The translations under genes were made by a program, and so were the position numbers. Source: Bacteroides sp. (GTDB lineage Bacteria; Bacteroidota; Bacteroidia; Bacteroidales; Muribaculaceae). Taken from it: a DNA stretch of 64,000 nt. Every line of letters begins with the position of its first letter. Position 1 is the stretch's first letter. The stretch covers positions 1-64,000 of the forward strand of contig JAAVDM010000039.1 in the NCBI GenBank assembly GCA_014801815.1, written 5' to 3'. Below, in pieces: positions 50,547-60,443 of the stretch. The notes under the pieces were generated by a model. It saw only the letters and a list, made by a program, of their open reading frames with translations. It was not told the origin of the DNA and ran no database searches.

Positions 50547-52321
50547 ATCTCAAGACGTGGAGTTGTTACCTGTTTCTTATTTTCCGGGGCTTTCTTACGA
50601 ATCACAACTTCCTCTTTCTTCTTTTGTTTGGGGGCTGGTTTAGTATAATAGATTTCAAATGGGAATATTGAGGGGGGACAACCTTTTTCAGTGACGATAA
50701 TATTAAGGTTATTATTGCCTTCCTGAAGATTTGAGACCAAACATTTATATCTGGTTTCAGAAATTTTCTCATATTCTATGTTAGCTGAATCAGCTTCTAT
50801 TTTTACTTCAAAAGGATAATCACTTTCCCCGACATTCCGCTGTGCATTGATATTAAGGGTGAAGGAAGCAATACCATTAGTAATAGATGTTTCAGATTCA
50901 ATAGGATCAACGTTGTAATATTTAAGATGCCATGCTTTTATAGAAATTGGAACTTTAAATAAAGAGACACCGTCATAAGATACAGTAACAGGATAATATG
51001 TTAGAGTAGTTATTGTGTCAGGTAGAGATTTCGGAATGTTTAGTACACAATTATAAGTCACGTAATTTCCACTTTCTGTATCCTTACTCTCGCGTGATGT
51101 TTTGTCTATCACACAACCTGTAGTGTCAGGGATATCTATACGGGCATCTTTTGCAGAGATTCCGGACGGTAAATCGAGTCTGATTTGGGTATCAAACTTT
51201 TGATGACGAAATGCTACATCCTCACCTTTGTTAATACGTAAATTAAAATTAAGGTTAGGTATAATTTCAATTACTCCCCATTTATCATTTAATTTAACAA
51301 AAGCTTTGTTATCATAAATGAGGCCTACCTGCTCGAACTGTTCGGGAAGTGCCGCTTTTGAATCAAGAGAAAGACCGTAACCTTTCTGTTTGTTTCCATG
51401 CGCAGATAGTTTTTGTGAATACCTGAAAGGGGCTGTGGCTTTGTCCTCAAAATTTAGTTCCTCGTTTGCAAATGAGAACACAGTGGGTAGTAGTTCTTTG
51501 TTAAAATGTAGTAAGGCAATCTGATTCTTACCGTATTTGGCTTTGATTATTATACTATCAGTAGGAAGATTAAGAAAGAATTCGTCATAATTTTCTGCTA
51601 AATTTAAATGTCTTTTCTTTTCCGACTCCTCGTTACCCCATAAAAGAGGTTCAAAGTTTTCGGTATCCGGCATAAACCAATAAAGTTTATTCTTTATTAC
51701 CGCTACACCTCTTCCATTATTTCCTATACCTGAGAGGAAAGAAATCTCTTTTGGATCTATTTTTTTTAAATCTCCATCAGCAGCTATCTGATACTGTATA
51801 TTTTGACCATTTGCCTTATGATACCCATAATATGGGTCTTTTTTCTTTTTGATATTTTCATAAGTAAAGTAAGGAGCATAACCTTTGTGAAACGGATATG
51901 CTCTGACTACCTCCGATAGGGTTGCTTTACTCCCATCTTTTTTATAATAAACGAATTCATCTCCAATTTTACAGAGGAGATAGTCATTCTCAAAATAGGG
52001 ATTATTATATGCTATTGTCGGATTAGGAAGTGTTACATATTTACCATTAGAATCTACGAATCCTGTAATAGTGTTTTTCCCTTTTGGTATTACAGTTGCT
52101 ACTCCGTTTTTGAATGGTAATATAATGTTGTCTGTGTTGAAAAGTTCTTTTCCATCCATAGTCCAGAGTGTTGACTGGTTACCGTTATTACTTTGAAGAA
52201 GCTTGTTATCTATCTTCACATAGACGGTGTCATTTATTGGCTTTATGATCCAGTTTGGCAACTGTGCCATTCCGACTAAAGTCGATAAAGTTAGTGTTAA
52301 TAATAAAAATATTTTTTTCAT
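50543..52321 (-). CDS. Secreted protein with WG-like repeats, function unknown
   Basis: Signal peptide; repeated FVDSNGKY / KWGVIEI-type segments; overlaps the PP2C gene. Confidence 0.6.
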   Translation of the reverse strand: MKKIFLLLTLTLSTLVGMAQLPNWIIKPINDTVYVKIDNKLLQSNNGNQSTLWTMDGKELFNTDNIILPFKNGVATVIPKGKNTITGFVDSNGKYVTLPNPTIAYNNPYFENDYLLCKIGDEFVYYKKDGSKATLSEVVRAYPFHKGYAPYFTYENIKKKKDPYYGYHKANGQNIQYQIAADGDLKKIDPKEISFLSGIGNNGRGVAVIKNKLYWFMPDTENFEPLLWGNEESEKKRHLNLAENYDEFFLNLPTDSIIIKAKYGKNQIALLHFNKELLPTVFSFANEELNFEDKATAPFRYSQKLSAHGNKQKGYGLSLDSKAALPEQFEQVGLIYDNKAFVKLNDKWGVIEIIPNLNFNLRINKGEDVAFRHQKFDTQIRLDLPSGISAKDARIDIPDTTGCVIDKTSRESKDTESGNYVTYNCVLNIPKSLPDTITTLTYYPVTVSYDGVSLFKVPISIKAWHLKYYNVDPIESETSITNGIASFTLNINAQRNVGESDYPFEVKIEADSANIEYEKISETRYKCLVSNLQEGNNNLNIIVTEKGCPPSIFPFEIYYTKPAPKQKKKEEVVIRKKAPENKKQVTTPRLEI

Positions 52322-52341
52322 TTTCTGAGAATGGTTATATG

Positions 52342-53823
52342 TTATTTTAATGTGTTGAATCCTTCATCTATTCTTCGAAGAAGTGTGGTGTCCCCACATT
52401 TTTGTGCCCAATATTGCGACTGTTCTAAAAGACTTTTAGCTCTTTCTATATCACGTTTGAACATATTATTGGAATTTACATAATAACATGCTAAACGATA
52501 TAGGGCATTTCCATTTATTTCAGCATAATTAGAGTCTTTTAATTCCTCTATACGTGTAAAAAGTCCGATTGCTTTCGCATTTATCAAATGCGATTTAGGA
52601 AGAAAAGCTTCCATACTTCCCGGAGGAAAAATATCAATCCCCAACAGTTGTTTTCTGGTTACTGATACACTATCAGAATACCAGCCGTAAGTATATGCTT
52701 GTTCGTAGAGAGCTGGTATAAAGCCGTTATTTCCAAGTGTGTCAAGTATTGCCAGACCGGTCTTTAGATCTTCCGAGTCATTTGACTGTACCAATGACAT
52801 AGCTTGTGAAAACTTTTCTTCGTCTGATATAATTGGTAACTCTTCACTGATTGTAGGTTTCGGCTGTAGGAATAGGACGAGGCAGACAATAGCGGCTATC
52901 GCAATAAGGCCACCAGCTATATAGTATTTAGTTTTATTTTTAATGGGGTAGGTCTTCAGTGAAGCTGCCTTATTTATATCACTCGCTGTCGGTCGTTTGG
53001 ATATGTCTGATGATAAACAATCATTGATGAGATTTTTTATATCATTAGGTACTGATTGAGGTAAAGTCGGTATTGCTTTGCCACTTTGTAACTGCTCCAG
53101 TCCACCGTCCTCTCCAAATGGAACTTTACCACTTACAAGTTCATAAAGTGTTGCACCTAAAGACCATATATCGCTTTCGGGAATTGATTCGTAATCATCC
53201 TTAAAACGCTCTGGTGCCATGTAAGCCATAGTCCCGCTATGGTTATCATCGTATCCTTCACGATTAAGACCTCTATGTGAACTTATACCGAAATCTGTTA
53301 TAGCATAATTTTTATTATCATCTATAAGAATATTGGCAGGCTTTATATCGTGATGTACAATTGTGGGATTAAACGCATGTAGATAGGCTAATCCTGCTGA
53401 TACATCAGCTATGTATTTCCAGATTTCTTCCTTGTTTTTTAACTCTCCTTGCAAATTCTCGGATGAACCGTTTTTGCAATATGGCAATACGAGATAGGGG
53501 AGTCCATCAGAGATAGAAAAGTTGATAGGCTGTACAAGATTGGTATGATGGCAATTAAATACTATCTTGAATTCTTCTCGGAACCTTTGCTCTCCGATAT
53601 CTAATGCATTCTTCGGACGGTATATTTTTATTGCTACTTTTATACCGGTTTCCTCCAATGAAGTTACATCATTTGTGGCTTCATCAAATACTTCATCTAT
53701 AGTATTCGTATCCAATGCAAGCCATACATCTGCTGTGCCTCCTTCGGAGCTTAACGGACGTAATAGCTTATAACGTCCATCGAATAATTTACCGATTTCT
53801 GTAATGTTATTAATATCTTTCAT
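52342..53823 (-). CDS. Membrane-anchored Ser/Thr protein kinase
   Basis: VAIKIYRP, IVHHDIKPANILID, ITDFGISS, GTMAYMAPE, DIWSLGATLYEL; TM YYIAGGLIAIAAIVCLVLFL. Confidence 0.95.
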   Translation of the reverse strand: MKDINNITEIGKLFDGRYKLLRPLSSEGGTADVWLALDTNTIDEVFDEATNDVTSLEETGIKVAIKIYRPKNALDIGEQRFREEFKIVFNCHHTNLVQPINFSISDGLPYLVLPYCKNGSSENLQGELKNKEEIWKYIADVSAGLAYLHAFNPTIVHHDIKPANILIDDNKNYAITDFGISSHRGLNREGYDDNHSGTMAYMAPERFKDDYESIPESDIWSLGATLYELVSGKVPFGEDGGLEQLQSGKAIPTLPQSVPNDIKNLINDCLSSDISKRPTASDINKAASLKTYPIKNKTKYYIAGGLIAIAAIVCLVLFLQPKPTISEELPIISDEEKFSQAMSLVQSNDSEDLKTGLAILDTLGNNGFIPALYEQAYTYGWYSDSVSVTRKQLLGIDIFPPGSMEAFLPKSHLINAKAIGLFTRIEELKDSNYAEINGNALYRLACYYVNSNNMFKRDIERAKSLLEQSQYWAQKCGDTTLLRRIDEGFNTLK

Positions 53824-53851
53824 ACGATTAAATGCCGTTTAAAATCTCTCT

Positions 53852-54155
53852 TCAGAAAGGTTCTGAACGGCGATAAATATTATATCTTGTTATTACGGAC
53901 TTTTTATTTGCATTCTTTAATGCAGCAACTTTAGCCCTTGTTTCTTCAGAATATCCTATTGGTTCATATAATAAATTTATTTTTAGGTAAGAAATTAAGT
54001 ATGATTTCACTGTTTGCAAAAATCAGATCGTATACTTAGTATTTAATTGCGAGCCATACGTCAGCAGAACCGCCTGATGTACTCAATGACTTCAGAAGTT
54101 TATAGTGCCCGTCGAATAGTTCGCCGTTCTCAAATATTTCGTTTATATCGAGCAT
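53852..54155 (-). pseudogene. Remnant of a second kinase-like gene: N-terminal fragment plus out-of-frame C-terminal fragment
   Basis: 54155-54036 encodes MLDINEIFENGELFDGHYKLLKSLSTSGGSADVWLAIKY*, matching the kinase N-terminus; 53852 end encodes ...KSYLISYLKINLLYEPIGYSEETRAKVAALKNANKKSVITRYNIYRRSEPF*. Confidence 0.7.
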
Positions 54156-54156
54156 T

Positions 54157-55173
54157 TTATTTCAGATAGATTCGTGTTCCTTTTTGAAGTCTCACGTAAT
54201 CAGACATATTATTGAGTTTAGCTAACTGATGTAGCTGTACTCCGAATTCCTGAGCAATATCGTATAGAGTTTCGCCTTCTTTGGCTATATACATGTCCTG
54301 AGCTCCGTTATATTTTTTCTTCTTTTTGTCCAGAAATATGATACTGCCTTCTTTTGCCTGAGTTTCGGTAGCCAGTTCGTTGAATTGTAATAATTCTGTC
54401 AAAGACATGTCGTATTTTCTTGCTATCGAAGCAAGGTCTTCACCGGGTTGAATCACAGTGCAATGGATACCGTTTATTTCAATCGCGTATTTAAGCACGG
54501 CTTCTGCTACAATGGTTTCTTCTTCGGTCACTTCGTCATCAGAGATAATATCATGTTGGTCAAATACCGGCTTTTCCACATCGTTATATTTTGTTATAAC
54601 TATAGTCTTACCGGGACGAAGCTTTGCGCCACCATTGATATTATATAGTTTATAGTGATCAATTATACCAATCAAGGCTTGTGCATAATGAGGTGCGGTG
54701 GCATATCCGGCTTTCTTTAGTCCGTGTGCCCAGCCTCTGTAGTCATAGACGTTGATATTGAATAACGGTTGGTAACAGGACATTGTAGTCAGTAAACGTG
54801 CATGATCTCTGTAAGACTCCGCAGCTGAATTATAGCATCTGAATTTACTTTTCTGTGTTTCGTCATCCCATGCTAAATATACATTACCCTTCCATTTCGA
54901 ACCCGCTTTAATTCCGAAATGATTATTAGAGGCACGTGTTAATTCGCTTGTACCGGCACCCGATTCCAAAATACCCTGTGCAAGTATTATAGATGCAGGG
55001 ATACCGTATTCTTTTTCGTTACGTAACGCCGTTTCTTTATGTTGGGCAATGTAGCTCTCTACCGCTTGAGGAGTATAAGCAAATGAATAACTTGAAATCA
55101 ATATTAATAATATTGATGTAATGATTTTGAATTTATTTCTGAACACTTGGAAAATATTTTGGAGGCGTAGCAT
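54157..55173 (-). CDS. Glucosaminidase (GH73-like) with C-terminal LysM domains
   Basis: YGIPASIILAQGILESGAGTSELTRASNNHFGIKA; LysM-like VIQPGEDLASIARKYDMSLTELLQFN and AKEGETLYDIAQEFGVQLHQLAKLN. Confidence 0.93.
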   Translation of the reverse strand: MLRLQNIFQVFRNKFKIITSILLILISSYSFAYTPQAVESYIAQHKETALRNEKEYGIPASIILAQGILESGAGTSELTRASNNHFGIKAGSKWKGNVYLAWDDETQKSKFRCYNSAAESYRDHARLLTTMSCYQPLFNINVYDYRGWAHGLKKAGYATAPHYAQALIGIIDHYKLYNINGGAKLRPGKTIVITKYNDVEKPVFDQHDIISDDEVTEEETIVAEAVLKYAIEINGIHCTVIQPGEDLASIARKYDMSLTELLQFNELATETQAKEGSIIFLDKKKKKYNGAQDMYIAKEGETLYDIAQEFGVQLHQLAKLNNMSDYVRLQKGTRIYLK

Positions 55174-56254
55174 AGATTTTCATTTCAGGATGCTGCATTA
55201 AATATAAATCTAATTTTTGTTTCTCTGCCGGTGTTAGTGGCTTCAAATTAGAGACTCTATTAACATTCCAATCAATTAGTTTTTTCCATGAATCAATAAT
55301 AATTGCATTAGGAGTAGGACCAAAAGTTTTATAAGGATGCTCCCACATCTGATCTATGTAATTGTCAATTACATCTTGTACCGATCTTCCTTCTCCAACA
55401 GGAATATCTCCAATTAGTTTACCAATTTCCCATCCTAATAAAAATGCACCGATACACATTCCTATAGTTGATAGAGCTGTTACACCAGCAGTAGAAAAGG
55501 CCGTCCCGGTCTGAGCTGCAGCATATCTCCCGGCCAATTTGGTTGCTAATTGTTTACAAGCAGGAGAGGATAAAACCGTATCTAAAGAGTAGGTACAGGC
55601 TACATATATATTTGTACCTATTTTAAATAATTCGCTTTTTGTACTATTATTACTTTTACATTTTTCTTTATAGTCCTTAATATCATTGAAAATAGTAATC
55701 CAGCTCCAAGCTAAACTTATACGTCCTAAATATCTAGAAACACTTTCCGGTAAATTAAATCTTGCGTATCTTGCGCCACCATGATTTGCTTGCTGCTTTG
55801 AAAATACAAAATACGGTGCATTGCTTCTTTTTGACAAACGTCTATAAGCTAATGGAAAAGTTTTTTCTAATTCTTTATAAATAGGTGCTCCCTCATTAGT
55901 GAGTAAGGTTATAAGATCAAAACCAGTTTGAGCTTTGTTAACTTCATCACTTCGCCTTTTATTAATAATTGGAGATGGGGGAACTGCAGAAATTTTAGGT
56001 ACAGTATTATAACTCTCTCTAATATATCTTATGGTGGTATCACCTAAAACAGGACCTTTAGAAGACATATCTGATGATATACCTCTGTACTCCTGAAATT
56101 TCTTTACTGCAGTTGCGCTCTTAGGACCATAAATACCATCAACAGAAAGATATTCCCAGTTATGATGGTAATTTGTCTTTATTGCATTTAGCATGGACTG
56201 TACTTCTCGCACAGTGTTATCTGGTCGGTTTTTAGGATCAGGAGTTAGATACAT
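55133..56254 (-). CDS. Peptidoglycan-binding-domain protein with C-terminal hydrophobic segment
   Basis: LSVDGIYGPKSATAVKKFQEYRGI; GVTALSTIGMCIGAFLLGWEIGKLIG; no signal peptide. Confidence 0.75.
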   Translation of the reverse strand: MYLTPDPKNRPDNTVREVQSMLNAIKTNYHHNWEYLSVDGIYGPKSATAVKKFQEYRGISSDMSSKGPVLGDTTIRYIRESYNTVPKISAVPPSPIINKRRSDEVNKAQTGFDLITLLTNEGAPIYKELEKTFPLAYRRLSKRSNAPYFVFSKQQANHGGARYARFNLPESVSRYLGRISLAWSWITIFNDIKDYKEKCKSNNSTKSELFKIGTNIYVACTYSLDTVLSSPACKQLATKLAGRYAAAQTGTAFSTAGVTALSTIGMCIGAFLLGWEIGKLIGDIPVGEGRSVQDVIDNYIDQMWEHPYKTFGPTPNAIIIDSWKKLIDWNVNRVSNLKPLTPAEKQKLDLYLMQHPEMKIYATPPKYFPSVQK

Positions 56255-56260
56255 GTGCTG

Positions 56261-58039
56261 TTAAACTGTTTCGAGGTTTACCAGATTCAGAATTATTGGC
56301 ATCGAGAGACATGACTTGTCTTCAATCATATTTTTCAGCTTTCTGTCAAGGGCTATTGACAGGGCTTTCTGATAGTTTTTTGTATCCTTGAACTGAATGT
56401 CGATATAAAGTCCTCTTCTGAGTTTTGTGCTTCCGGCAACTCCTTGTACTGTAATGGTATAATTGATACGCTGTACTTCCTCTTTTCCAAATTCTTTAAG
56501 AAGCTGGAGTCGGATAAAAGCATCAATATCCATTTTTGTAAATAGTCTGTCTGAAGTCAGTGTATAATATCTTAGCATTTCGTATAACTGATCGGCATCA
56601 GCTTTGTCTTCTCCACATTCAGCAGTTGTAATGACTCTGACATCTTTCTCTAAGGCTGCATCTTTTTTATTCTCCATTATACCTCCGGCTGTAGGAGTAT
56701 TTCCTAATTTTCCGAATGTTGTAAGATATAATACCCTTACAGAAGTTATCTGTGATGATAGGTTTACATTACGCATAGCGTATGTGCCTTCATCGTATCG
56801 GTTTTTAATGTCCTGATTTGACTGAACACTTTTTCCAATACGGTTTATCATGTCTCTTAATGACCGAATAGATTCACCGTCTTTCAGATTGTGGTAATCA
56901 ATGAATGCGTAGTAATCATCTATAAAACGGTTATATAGATTTCTGACATCTTTATATAGTATTTCAGCATTATAACTGCGGGCATCAAAATCACGAATTA
57001 CAAACTCGTCTTTATTTACGCTGAACCCTTGTCGCTGGTAGGCCAAAGGAGTTTCAACAACGGAAAGAAAGAAGGAACCGTCGTTTTTAGTCAGTTTGGC
57101 GATAGGCGATGACTGAGTCAGTGTGATATTATTGATATTTATATTTGTAACCGGTACAATATTCGGTATAATTTCGATTTCCGTAGGAATATCATAATCT
57201 GAACCGAAGTCGAATAATACCCACAGAATATTATTTGCAAACTGATCCAAATCGCTACTTTCCAGATATTGTTGGAATACTTTAGGATAAGCCCGGCATT
57301 TAAAGATGTCTCTGTCCTGACGTTTATCTGTAATAAAAATCAGCCTGTTGCTATCTCCTCCATTAATATGACGGCGCCATAAAGCAAAAGTCTCTATAAA
57401 ATCAGATGACATCTGTTGGGCATCGAATGGCTCTGCCAAAGGAAGTTCATCGATACTTGTAGCTGAAGTAAAAGATAACTCTGTATTACCGTTATTTACT
57501 GCAATACGTTTCGGTAAGACACCATCTGTCCCTTTGATGAAGAACGAGACATTTTCAAATGTTTCTACTTCAGCAGAACTTTCCAGACCTAACCAGACTT
57601 GACCTTTCTTACCGAACTGAATTTTAGTAAAACCGTTTTCTGACCGTAATTCCTTAGGGGTCAAAATATACGATTTGGATAATGGTAAAATCAGATTCTT
57701 AAATAGGGGATAATAAGACAGATTTTGTTTGGTGTTTATTTTAAAAGTGAAATATGCTCCATCTGAGATGGTATGCGGCACAATATCTCTTCTGACCTTA
57801 ACTCTCGGTTGCACCAGACAAATGGCGGGTATAGCAGAAATCTTATTCTTAGGTACAAAAGTAGCACATAGGCGCTCCGTAATAAGTTCAGGAATCCTTG
57901 TTATTTCATCTTTTATTTTCTGAGCTTGATAAAGCAAAGTCGTTATCATCAGCTTTGCTACCGGATCATTCAGATTATTGCCTGTTTTTTGTAATTCTAT
58001 AACAATCTCATCAATCTGTTGTTGTATTATATTATCCAT
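56261..58039 (-). CDS. TssF-like contractile-injection baseplate protein
   Basis: DPVAKLMITTLLYQAQKIKDEITRIPELITERLCATFVPKNKISAIPAICLVQ; middle FPKVF/NNILWVLFDFG/NIVPVTN pattern; adjacent gp25-like gene. Confidence 0.75.
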   Translation of the reverse strand: MDNIIQQQIDEIVIELQKTGNNLNDPVAKLMITTLLYQAQKIKDEITRIPELITERLCATFVPKNKISAIPAICLVQPRVKVRRDIVPHTISDGAYFTFKINTKQNLSYYPLFKNLILPLSKSYILTPKELRSENGFTKIQFGKKGQVWLGLESSAEVETFENVSFFIKGTDGVLPKRIAVNNGNTELSFTSATSIDELPLAEPFDAQQMSSDFIETFALWRRHINGGDSNRLIFITDKRQDRDIFKCRAYPKVFQQYLESSDLDQFANNILWVLFDFGSDYDIPTEIEIIPNIVPVTNININNITLTQSSPIAKLTKNDGSFFLSVVETPLAYQRQGFSVNKDEFVIRDFDARSYNAEILYKDVRNLYNRFIDDYYAFIDYHNLKDGESIRSLRDMINRIGKSVQSNQDIKNRYDEGTYAMRNVNLSSQITSVRVLYLTTFGKLGNTPTAGGIMENKKDAALEKDVRVITTAECGEDKADADQLYEMLRYYTLTSDRLFTKMDIDAFIRLQLLKEFGKEEVQRINYTITVQGVAGSTKLRRGLYIDIQFKDTKNYQKALSIALDRKLKNMIEDKSCLSMPIILNLVNLETV

Positions 58040-58041
58040 AC

Positions 58042-58569
58042 TCAGATACTTTTTCTATGTGCAATTGGCTCAACCATAAAGGCAATGCGTTTTTCGTATG
58101 GTCTTGTGATACCTAAACCATCATCAATCTTACCTGCAATCAGTATCTTCATCTCATACTTGGATTGTATATTCCTTTTCCCGGGCTTAGTGTTTAAGAT
58201 AAGTTCTATTTTGACTTCCGGATTATGCAAACGTGGTTCGTAAGTCAGAATACTGTTTCTCAGACTTTCTTCACATTGTTTTCTTGAGATATCGTTGAGA
58301 GCCTTGGTAGTTGTCACCATACCGATATAGTTATTATTGAACTCTCTGACATTCAGATTTGAAAACTCATGATTCCAATATTCAAATCCAAAATCTGGGT
58401 CAGCACTGAATGCTCCCTTAGGTGTGAATACTATTAAATCCAATATACTGTCAATACATTTATCTATGTCACCTTCTTCCTTTTTCAGATAAAGAGTCGG
58501 AGAAGATTGGATGGATAGGGGTATACCGGTAAATTCAGACATAAAGTTTAGATTATAGGGCCTTGCCAA
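58042..58569 (-). CDS. GPW/gp25-like (TssE-like) baseplate protein
   Basis: IDSILDLIVFTPKGAFSADPDFGFEYWNHEF...SLRNSILTYEPRLHNPEVKIEL. Confidence 0.82.
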   Translation of the reverse strand: MARPYNLNFMSEFTGIPLSIQSSPTLYLKKEEGDIDKCIDSILDLIVFTPKGAFSADPDFGFEYWNHEFSNLNVREFNNNYIGMVTTTKALNDISRKQCEESLRNSILTYEPRLHNPEVKIELILNTKPGKRNIQSKYEMKILIAGKIDDGLGITRPYEKRIAFMVEPIAHRKSI

Positions 58570-59555
58570 CGATTTCTTCCTCTTGGTTTTTCTTCCGGTT
58601 CTGGTTTAGGTTTAGGCTTTGGTTTCTGTACAACAGGTTCCGGTGGGGCGTCTTGTACTACTGTTATAGAGCATATTGCATTCATTTTTGTATCAATCTC
58701 ACTGCATAAAGATATACCTGATTCTATATCTTTATAAATGTTTCTCAGATCCAAAGGTTTTTGTGCATAAAGGATATATGGATCAGGATTTTCCAGACTT
58801 ATATAGTCATCTAAGGTACAGCCTAAGAGAAAAGAACTTATAAGTTGCTGAAGGGAAGCATATAGCTGTGCAGGAGTAAGTGTATCGCGTTCTTTATCAA
58901 TCCTTTGAAATATACCGACAGCTGCAGTTCCTATACAGGACAGAATATATTTAGCCACACAATTCTGTGCTGATATACATTTATCAAAAATTGATTTGGA
59001 AAGTCTGAGACATTTTTCCCATTGCTCCATATAACGTGGATGTGCTGTGATATACAGACATGGAGGGACGAAATCAGTTTCATTTAATCGCCAGCCATAC
59101 TGTTTTATCACACATCCTATGGGAAGACTATGTTCGTCAAGTCTGGTATTTTCCCCGACAAGTTCAAATGTGTACATAGCTTCCGAATATATTTCGTTTA
59201 CTTCACGCCATTGATTGTCATACATTCTTACTATAATCAGGAATGTATCGTTCTCGTTAGCTGCCGGGATAGTAATACGAGTATCAAAAGTGTTAAGATA
59301 GGTCGAGTCAAAGTCAATATCAATTATATTGCCGTTTTTTGTTACTCCATGACAACTTAACGAAACAATTTCCAGTGTATTATTATTGATGTTGACTGAC
59401 AATTCAAATGGTTCTGACGATGGAAAAAGACCGAATCTTGCTGCCGATGCTAGTTGTGACATAAGTCGGAGTGACTCGTCATGAGCTGTATCCATGGCAT
59501 TGAAAACCTCCGTACTTAGTCTCATACCTCTTTTCCAAGTTACTTTTTGTGACAT
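58548..59555 (-). CDS. TssK-like baseplate protein
   Basis: VTWKRGMRLSTEVFNAMDTAHDESLRLMSQLASAARFGLFPSSEPFELSVNINNNTLEIVSLSCHGVTKNGNIIDI; gene context. Confidence 0.65.
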   Translation of the reverse strand: MSQKVTWKRGMRLSTEVFNAMDTAHDESLRLMSQLASAARFGLFPSSEPFELSVNINNNTLEIVSLSCHGVTKNGNIIDIDFDSTYLNTFDTRITIPAANENDTFLIIVRMYDNQWREVNEIYSEAMYTFELVGENTRLDEHSLPIGCVIKQYGWRLNETDFVPPCLYITAHPRYMEQWEKCLRLSKSIFDKCISAQNCVAKYILSCIGTAAVGIFQRIDKERDTLTPAQLYASLQQLISSFLLGCTLDDYISLENPDPYILYAQKPLDLRNIYKDIESGISLCSEIDTKMNAICSITVVQDAPPEPVVQKPKPKPKPEPEEKPRGRNRWQGPII

Positions 59556-59558
59556 GGA

Positions 59559-60443
59559 TTATATATTTGTATTATAGTCAAGATAATTATAATAATGTTC
59601 ATCTGAGATTCTTACCGACAAGGTATCTGTCGCTATGTTGAATTTTACAGCTGACTCAATACTTACAAAATAGTCATTGATAAACTGTTCAAAGATGTCC
59701 ATTTCGTTAATGAACTTAAGAAATGAATCTGTACATTCCTCATCATTCCAATAGGCGATATTGAAAGTTATTATCTCTTCGTCAAATTCGTTACCTAAGT
59801 AGGTTTCTTTATCTTCAGTGACAGTGGTATCCAGACAGTAATTGTATCTTGGATTATTATCCTTTACGGTAAAGTTGATATTCTCAGTTGCTAATAATAA
59901 ATTTTCATCAAGAAGAATATTACGCAATATCAGTGTGATAATGGTTTTGTCACCTCTTATATCCCGGCATACAGGTAGAAATTTAAGGGCCTTTCTGATA
60001 AATCTGTTGGATAAATAATCTTCAGTAAGTCTATCGCCTATAATTTCTGAAATAACACCGGTATCAGAATAGGAGTCTTTTATATTTGCTATGATCCGAT
60101 TCAGACTGATTATAAATCGGTCAAAACTTCTGAAAAAGTTTCGGGCATTGTTTTCCTCTATCTGCTGCTGCTCATACTCTTCTTGGAAACGTTCCTTATA
60201 TTCATTTGCTGTTATATCTTCAAAACGGTCGATAGGATGAAACAGAGCCTCCGGAAGAACATCGTACATACCTTGTCGTGCAACCGATAAGTCTATGATT
60301 CCTTTTTCATCAATCTCAATATTGGTGATATCCTTATAGGCATTTCTTTTATGCAGCCCACATAGATTTACAGAGACTTTATCCTGTGGAAAATAATTCA
60401 GAAGAGCCTCAATCCTAATATCCGGCGGTAGATTAAATACCAT
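59559..60443 (-). CDS. TssG-like baseplate protein
   Basis: Position next to TssK/E/F-like genes; IRIEALLNYFPQ...DLSVARQGMYDVLPEALFHPIDRF. Confidence 0.55.
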   Translation of the reverse strand: MVFNLPPDIRIEALLNYFPQDKVSVNLCGLHKRNAYKDITNIEIDEKGIIDLSVARQGMYDVLPEALFHPIDRFEDITANEYKERFQEEYEQQQIEENNARNFFRSFDRFIISLNRIIANIKDSYSDTGVISEIIGDRLTEDYLSNRFIRKALKFLPVCRDIRGDKTIITLILRNILLDENLLLATENINFTVKDNNPRYNYCLDTTVTEDKETYLGNEFDEEIITFNIAYWNDEECTDSFLKFINEMDIFEQFINDYFVSIESAVKFNIATDTLSVRISDEHYYNYLDYNTNI

